Positions 58,150 to 64,000 of a stretch of DNA of 64,000 nucleotides are shown here, in pieces. The position numbers were made by a program, and so were the translations under genes. The stretch lies in assembly GCA_933207985.1 (NCBI GenBank), contig OW240916.1:134049717-134113716 (forward strand), written 5' to 3'. The stretch is from Pelobates cultripes (lineage: Eukaryota; Chordata; Amphibia; Anura; Pelobatidae). Every line of letters begins with the position of its first letter. Positions within the stretch are counted from its first letter, which is position 1. The notes under the pieces were generated by a model. The model saw only the letters and a program-made list of their open reading frames with translations, searched no databases and was not told the DNA's origin.

Positions 58150-59633
58150 TTTGCATTCGGACCGAAACAAATTGCACATGTCTACTGAAAACTGAGGGTC
58201 TGGTCAAAGCTGTACTGGTTAAGGAGACCATAATTTTTGGCATTAATCAGATAAAGAGGTAAGCAATGAGGGAAAACGAGACAGGAGCAGATGCGGAAAA
58301 GTAATTAAGGACCTTTAAGAAGATCACTGAAGTCACAAAATCAGACATTATTGTAAAAATGATTTAGAGTGAATTTTAAATCTAAGGCCAAAATAGCCAA
58401 ACTGGAAACTTGGAGAGTTTTTGTAATTCAGCTACTTTGACCTTAAATTTTAAATTAATTTTAAATTCACATTGAATTTCCCACAATTCTCACTTTATTA
58501 AATAACCCTGTATGTGTTGTGTGGATGAGTCCCCCTCCCTCCCTAAAGATTTTGGTAATTTGTAAGAGCCGTCCTGTCTCACTAACTTTCTATTTGTAAC
58601 TACTGACAGGAGCTTCATTTTAAAATATTGGATTTTTTCTGAAATCATGTCTTTCGTGGAAGGGATTGGCAGTGTAAAATTCAAGAACAAACAAAAAGTA
58701 TAGTTTCTATCCTACAAACAGCCCATGAATCATATTACGGTTATTCACGAAAAGTAAGAATTCAAGGAAAATTCAAAGTGAATTTGACATTTAAGGTCAA
58801 AATAGCTGAACTAGACTTTGTTTTTTTTATCCTGTACTATATTTAAATGATGCTGTTAGACTTCCTGCTGCCTTACCGATTATTCTTCTCATATCTCACG
58901 CTATTGTAATTTCTCACAGTGACATCTGCTAAACTTATTAATTGACTTTTAAATCCTTGGTTTTAACTAGAAAGCTCTCCAAAACTATTTTGCACCTGAC
59001 CCATCTCCACCACTAATCATTAACAGCATCCTTCATCTGACTTCTGTTTTGACATACACATCCAGATCTCACGGCAATTATTTGTGACTTCCCATGTTGT
59101 GGATCGCTCTTGTCCCGTCCTTTTATAGTGTCTAATCTAGGGGTAGGCAAAATATAGATGCCCAAATGTTACATATACCTTTTTTTTTAAATATGTAATC
59201 CTGTCAACTCATCAATGAGTTGCTCTCAGTACAGAAGTATAGTCATTTGTCTAACCATAGTACACCACTTCAGAATATGTTGATGCTCTAGGTCCGCCTG
59301 TTTGGAGTAAAATGCTTATAAAAAAAAATAAAAGTTTTACTTATTTTTTTCCTAGCCTGAGACTCCCTGGGTGCTGCTTACCTCTCATGATGTCACAGAG
59401 GAAACTTGTCCTCCTCTATGATGGTCCAGTCCGGTGCTCTTCATATCAGAACACTTGGGTCCTAATGAGAATGTGCAGAGTGGTCTTCATTTGCATTCAA
59501 GCTACCCCATGTGTATTTAATGCCTTCCTGTGGATTTTCTGCAAATTATACTTAATCGACGCAGCCAAAGCTTAAGCATTGCCATTTCTAAAAACAAATG
59601 GCAATGTTTACAATGCCGGGTTAAAAAGGAAAG
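58150..59633. other. Unassigned stretch
   Basis: Unique-looking sequence. Two related short segments, 58400-58490 and 58745-58830, share 'aattttaaattcac...' and 'gtcaaaatagctgaact' type words. No gene supported. Confidence 0.4.
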
Positions 59634-59741
59634 GCCACAGCACCTCGACCACTTCATTGAGCCACAGCACCTATATCACTTCATTGAGTCACAGCACCTA
59701 TATCACTTCATTGAGTCACAACACCTAGGCCACTTCATTGA
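59634..59741. repeat. 27-bp tandem repeat (four units)
   Basis: Four units start at 59634, 59661, 59688 and 59715, each with the pattern CACAGCACCT-n-CACTTCATTGA. The array is followed by 'gatgtccctttcat', which resembles a decayed T2 terminus. 'cacctaggccacttcattgag' is a T2-interior-like phrase, so the array is probably expanded inside a MITE. The frame through it is a 9-residue peptide repeat without meaning. Confidence 0.85.
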
Positions 59742-60655
59742 GATGTCCCTTTCATAACCCAAACTGCATTGAATTTTATAATAACAGCAAGAAATATTTG
59801 ATACATTACATGATGAGTGCCAATGAGGATTAATGTATAAATAGTTCGAATAAGCCAAACACATCTTTGTGTCTTAGTATTATGCATCAAATCATGTTTG
59901 ATCCCATTGTTGTGTAACCACACGGGATACATACTTTCTGACTTGACAAAGGCAAGTTGTATTTCTATTTGCAATATTTTCCTACAAAAATATTCAGTTT
60001 TAATGTTCAATAATTTATAGATGCATAAACCAACGGACAAGCAAGCGAGTATGAGAAAAGACTGGACGTGCAGTATTCTTATTGAAATCACTTTGAGTCA
60101 GATGACTAAATGATAACCAGTTGTGATAGCTACCCACATATTTTGAAATATATGTGCATGTATCCAAAAATGATCTTGTTATTTGATTTATTCACAAGTC
60201 CCCTGAAGTGTTTAATAAATACAATATGGTAAGGCTGAAATCATGCTTGTTGCTGCTATTGCTTTGGTAAATCTCCAAGATGAAATCATACTTTTCAGGT
60301 TATAAATATGCATTTTTATTGTTGATTTTTATACTCAAATTTGAAATATTGCTTCTCTGCTTTCATATTTTCAAGACCTTATTACAGCTCAATAAATCTG
60401 CTGAGAACTAAAGAAATTTTAATTGTTATCAGGTGATTTTAAAACAAAGAGAAAACAACTTGCACACATCCTTTGTTACAATAAATGGACTTTAAATGCA
60501 CACTATTAATCTGCATTATCCTTTTGGAAGGTAATACATTAAGATACTCACTGTCCACATAATGAATCACAGAACAAAGGTGGAACAGATACAACTAGCA
60601 GTACTTAGTCTTCTAAAAAAGAACTTTGGAACAATGGACAGGAGGGCATTTATTG
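59742..60655. other. Unassigned AT-rich stretch
   Basis: No repeat, gene or RNA motif recognised. It ends where the DIRS terminal sequence begins. Confidence 0.4.
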
Positions 60656-61249
60656 TAGAGCAAAATTGAAGATTATACTAGCTTTAGTGTACTAATGATC
60701 TTAATGTTAGTAATGACAGGAGGTGAGTATTTTGCATAATCTCTCTTTACAAGCTCCCCAGCAGCAAAGAAACACATAGAAAAAAAGAACCAATCACAAG
60801 AGAGTAGGATGTACATGAGCTATAGTGACCTAATCACTTCCTCTTTCACAAAGCAACATCAATCAGAAGCAAACATATAACAAGCAATAACAATAACTCC
60901 TAAATCCAACATCCGAAGGAGCAAACTTCCCGTGAATTCCACACAAACAACCAAAATGTCTTCATGGACGAATCAAACTGAAAAGAGAATGTGTGGCAGG
61001 TTTAGACACATAGTCATGAACATGGAAATCCAAGTCACACACAGTATACATCATTCCATAGTAGTAATTTGTAAACTACAATCTGATAAATGAACGACAA
61101 TCATATAAAACTTCAATGACAATTCCTTACCAATGGAAATAAAATCATCCATGTAAACACAAAACATTAAAAGCCCAATCTACCTTAGACCAGTGATATA
61201 TATAAAGAAAGTGAACATAAATGGTGGGATAGCAAAGCAGGGTGGGAAA

Positions 61250-61350
61250 ATACTCGCCTCCTGACATTACTAAGATTAATATTATTAGTAGACTAAAGCA
61301 TCTTCAATTTTACAACAGGACAGGAGGCTTCATATTTAGCAATTTTAACA
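61250..61350 (-). repeat. DIRS internal complementary region
   Basis: Complement of the outer ends of both terminal repeats: CCTCCTGACATTACTAAG is the inverse of the 60700-60722 terminus, and ACAGGACAGGAGGCTTC is the left-type terminus. In DIRS1 elements this region templates the circle junction. Confidence 0.78.
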
Positions 61351-61369
61351 CTGAGAAAGGAATAGAAAA

Positions 61370-62900
61370 CTAATGAAGAATTCGAAAAGTGTGACGACTG
61401 ACATAGACCGTCGGGAAATAAGGAAAAACATCCATGTCGAATGCCTGAATATCCGGTACATGACGGAAAACACCAGACCAAGCATAAAAGTCCATCAGTA
61501 GATGCCCAGTCTCATAGACAAATGGAGTACGATCTCCACATCCCATAAGCCAGAGGTGGATGTCACTGGGTAGTTGGTACACAAGAGGATCCTTGCCCAT
61601 CAGGAGTTCCCAGACCAAGGCCAGGGTCGTTGAAGTGTCTGAACTCACCACATAATGGATCGAGATACAGATCCAAACACCAACCAGACCGGGAATGCCC
61701 AGATGTACAGGCAGTATCGTCGCGTCCCTGGGGCCCAAGAGTCTCCTAAGAGGTCCCTAGCAGCCTGCGATAGTCCACCAATCTGCCAAGAACCCTAGAA
61801 AGAGTCAAGGCCACCAAGGTCAGCTTACCCACCAGGAATAGAAGATGTGGATTCCCCTTCGGGTCGGTGGGAAGAGTCGGGTATGAATGTAGAAGGAGGA
61901 GATCCTCACCAGCCAGTCCTCGAAGGTCTTGGAAACAAGGTTGACTCCTTCACAGCGGGATGGCCAAGGCAGTGTTAATCGCTGAACACAGAGGTGATGG
62001 AGAATCCCTGTAATCATTACAAAGGAGGGAATAGCCTATGCCCCCCGGAGAGAGGCCCAGCTGGCAAGAATGCGAATACCATTGTGCACTCTGGATCTGC
62101 AGCCAATTGAAGAACACTGAATTCTGGAGGTCCCTCTGAAGGTTTGAGAACCAATCTGTGTTGAGATGTGTCTCCCTTGGGAGTTAGTCCGCCTTTGGGG
62201 AGATCCTGTGAGGAAGGCAGAAATCGAAGATGCCTTTCATGATGTCTGATAGGAGACGGGAGCTGGTTCTGTCCAGGCAAATGATATACCTGACTGTCGA
62301 TGCTCTGTCCATCCGGAGTAGGATGCAACAAATTAAGAAATGGAGCCTGCGGATAGTGAAGGACCCCACTAAGAATTCCAGGTATTCAATGTGAAGGGAG
62401 AATTCCTGAGTTGTGCACACGCTTTCCGTGTGTGCGCTCTCGCAGGTTGTCACCGCAGCCTCACAAGCTGGTATCAGACTCCAGAATGAAGTCCGGTTGG
62501 TCGTAGGGGTTTACCTAAGGAAACCTTACCAGGAAGCGCTGCATGTCCCGGTAACATAGCGGGTCTTGGAAGATAGCCTGGATAGAGGGGGGCAGTAGCC
62601 CACGATCCGTGTAAGTGTGGGGAGTGTCACGGTGTTGCAGTGAAGGATCGTCCGAATTTCCTTGAGGATAGGGGAGATTTTTGAACTTCAGTGTGCAAGA
62701 TGCGGAGTCGATTACGAATCCTAAGAAGTGGACCATCCACTACAAAACACAATAATTCCAGCCGGATCACGGAGAATCGTATATGTTGACGCAGTCTTCA
62801 ATTCTCTGAACTGAACAGAAGGATATCATCCAGGTAAATAATGCAACCCATTCCCCATACGTAATTGATCACTGGTTTCAGTAGTTTCATGAAGCCCCAA
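61370..62900 (-). pseudogene. pol: DIRS RT-RNase H remnant
   Basis: On the minus strand the RT YLDDILLF box is at about 62822-62845 (from IIYLDDILLF-type reading). VHFLGFVIDSASCTLK follows at about 62690-62735, with the pattern of the block after YxDD in DIRS RT. The RNase H start, ILESDTSL, lies near 62470-62500. Downstream frames (62017-62331, 61820-62017, 61370-61738) are in disagreement with each other and have stops. 61370-61738 has no recombinase tetrad and could be antisense of an RNase H/spacer region. The copy is dead. Confidence 0.7.
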
Positions 62901-63129
62901 ATATCTGAGCTTAGTAGGCAGGTGAAGTGCCAAGGTTGATCTTGTCACAGGAAACATAGAGAACGTCGTCAAGAGGGGTGAAAAAGGACCGACAGGTCAT
63001 GTCTTCATATCCAGTTTCGCAAGCCAGTCGTCTACGTGAAGTTTGTTCTTTATTAAGTGTGAATGACTTCCCCCTAGAAGCAATGGTATCTTATGTGGGC
63101 ATTGTAGAAAGTACAGTGGATTCCACCCT

Positions 63130-64000
63130 AGGGACCCTTACTTGAGGAAAATGGTATATAGCACATATGCGCATTCCGTGTTCTCTGTCCAATCATCTGG
63201 ATCACCAGAAGGTTGTCTCACCCACTTCGAGTAAAGAGTTTGCGATAGCGAGGTACAGGGGTCAGATAGCCCGAAGTGGTTGGCAACATGGCCCTGCTGT
63301 TGACCAGAACTGTAGAACACCCCCTAGGGAGGTTACCACGTAACACTTCCTCATGGAGGTTTGGGCCTTGATGAGGGAAGCAGGAACATAAACTTGTGTA
63401 ATAAGCTCCCTCAAGAAAGAGCGTGCCTTGTGCCTGGGGTCCCAAAGTTTTGGCGCCCAGATCTGCCAACTGTCCATCAGAACGGAGGAGTGCTGCTGTG
63501 CGCTTCTCATAGGAGAGGCAAACATTGGTGTTTCTGATGAAACAGAAATATCTCTGAGCCCATTCATGGATGGTGCTGGCATTGTCAGGTATGTTGCCCT
63601 TAAGAGGGGGTCAATAGAGTCCAGCAATTTGTCTTGGGTGTCTCTGAAACCTCTCCTGACTCCCTAATGGGGTCGCGGCCACCCAGAGCCATAAAGGTCA
63701 TCATCCCTGATCAAACACAGGTGTCTGTGTCACTCTGTTTGGGAGGGAAAGGCATGGGCAGTCTAACCACAAGCGGTTATGGACATCTTTATCTAGAGTC
63801 TTGCAAAGCCACAGGTGCATAAAGTTGGCCCGGTGTTCGAGAGGGGACCAGTCTCTCGAACATGTATGATGGATGTTGTAGGTTACACAGCCATTGACAA
63901 GTAGGATCCAGGATCGCTTCCGTGTCTTCTTGTTCAGTAGCGTGCGAGGCATCGTCACCCTCAGCTACCTGGGGTTCACCCAGAAAAACCTGTACATGAA
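63130..64000 (-). pseudogene. gag: DIRS gag remnant, N-terminal end outside window
   Basis: The minus-strand frame 63701-63958 has SRDWSPLEHRANFMHLWLCK and TLDKDVHNRLWLDCPCLSLP, the counterpart of EWTLPDHLAKFIHYWLRKPL in the plus-strand gag. 63262-63627 and 63218-63469 hold ADLGAKTLGPQAQGTLFLEG, the match to the plus gag's LDLGAKEFGPKAQGLLFGDA. Frameshifts separate the blocks. Confidence 0.8.

Larger units (their letters stand above)
60656..64000 (-). mobile_element. DIRS1-type retrotransposon, minus strand, degraded, runs off the window
   Basis: The right terminal repeat of the element is at 60656-60950 on the plus strand ('gacaggaggtgagtattttg', 'cttcctctttcac'), matching the DIRS left end at 22668-22830. 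The internal complementary region at 61250-61350 holds, back to back, the complement of the 60656-60728 terminus ('ctcctgacattactaag', 'gactaaagcatcttcaatttt') and the plus-type terminus ('caggaggcttcatattt'). That arrangement is diagnostic of DIRS1 elements. RT and RNase H follow on the minus strand at about 62000-62900 and gag at 63130-64000. The recombinase was not found. All frames are broken. Confidence 0.85.

Noticed and set aside
61370..61738. 122-codon frame taken first for a DIRS recombinase
   Set aside because: No R, HxxR or Y catalytic block is present and neighbouring frames conflict.

Overview
The window looks like intergenic or intronic DNA from a vertebrate, most likely an anuran amphibian. 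That inference rests on the repeat content: a Ngaro element, two DIRS1-type elements, Penelope-like elements, CR1, L1 and L2 LINEs, Ty3/gypsy elements, hAT and TTAA-target transposons, and many short elements ending in TTAAAGG, the signature described for the T2 MITEs of Xenopus. I found no host protein-coding exon, tRNA, rRNA or CRISPR array. Nearly every long open frame is a retroelement gene, a fragment of one, or low-complexity translation of GT, TA or CT arrays. The species cannot be named from this sequence alone.

Layout. 1-5311: an LTR fragment, L2 and Penelope fragments, a GT array, an inverted copy of the same LTR, a CT-rich minisatellite and a TA array. 5312-11097: a structurally complete Ngaro tyrosine-recombinase retrotransposon with gag, zinc fingers plus RT-RNase H, recombinase and textbook split direct repeats. 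11098-16840: AT-rich DNA, T2-type MITEs, a Penelope-like end on the minus strand, a 199-bp palindrome and a CR1 copy. 17130-22620: two CR1 families on the minus strand, one carrying a perfect-TSD hAT-like foldback. 22668-28366: a DIRS1 5' end and gag running straight into a gypsy protease-RT-RNase H-integrase and LTR. 28367-33103: an L1 split by a TTAA-target element, a T2 MITE and a foldback MITE. 33104-38035: an inverted Penelope-like dimer, one arm holding a hAT with an 8-bp TSD. 38808-39888: a solo LTR with a 5-bp TSD. 39894-42262: L1, LTR and CR1 fragments. 42263-50980: the most repeat-poor stretch. 50990-55258: a second L1 with LTR and MITE insertions. 57340-58149: a CR1-B/CR1-A chimera. 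60656-64000: a degraded minus-strand DIRS1 with terminal repeat and internal complementary region, running off the window.

How the parts work together. The elements are self-contained replication units, not a host pathway. The Ngaro combines gag-like and zinc-finger proteins, RT-RNase H to make cDNA, and a tyrosine recombinase to insert a circular intermediate whose junction is recorded in its contiguous B1-A2 repeat. The nesting gives an order of events. The hAT entered a Penelope arm after the dimer formed or entered only one arm, the foldback entered CR1-B, and the TTAA element entered L1.

The most notable items are the near-intact Ngaro, the DIRS-gag/gypsy-pol juxtaposition, the inverted Penelope dimer with a filled and an empty hAT site, a hammerhead-like motif in the Penelope terminal region, and the CR1 chimera. 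Each is a recognisable element class; none is proven here to be a new biological system.
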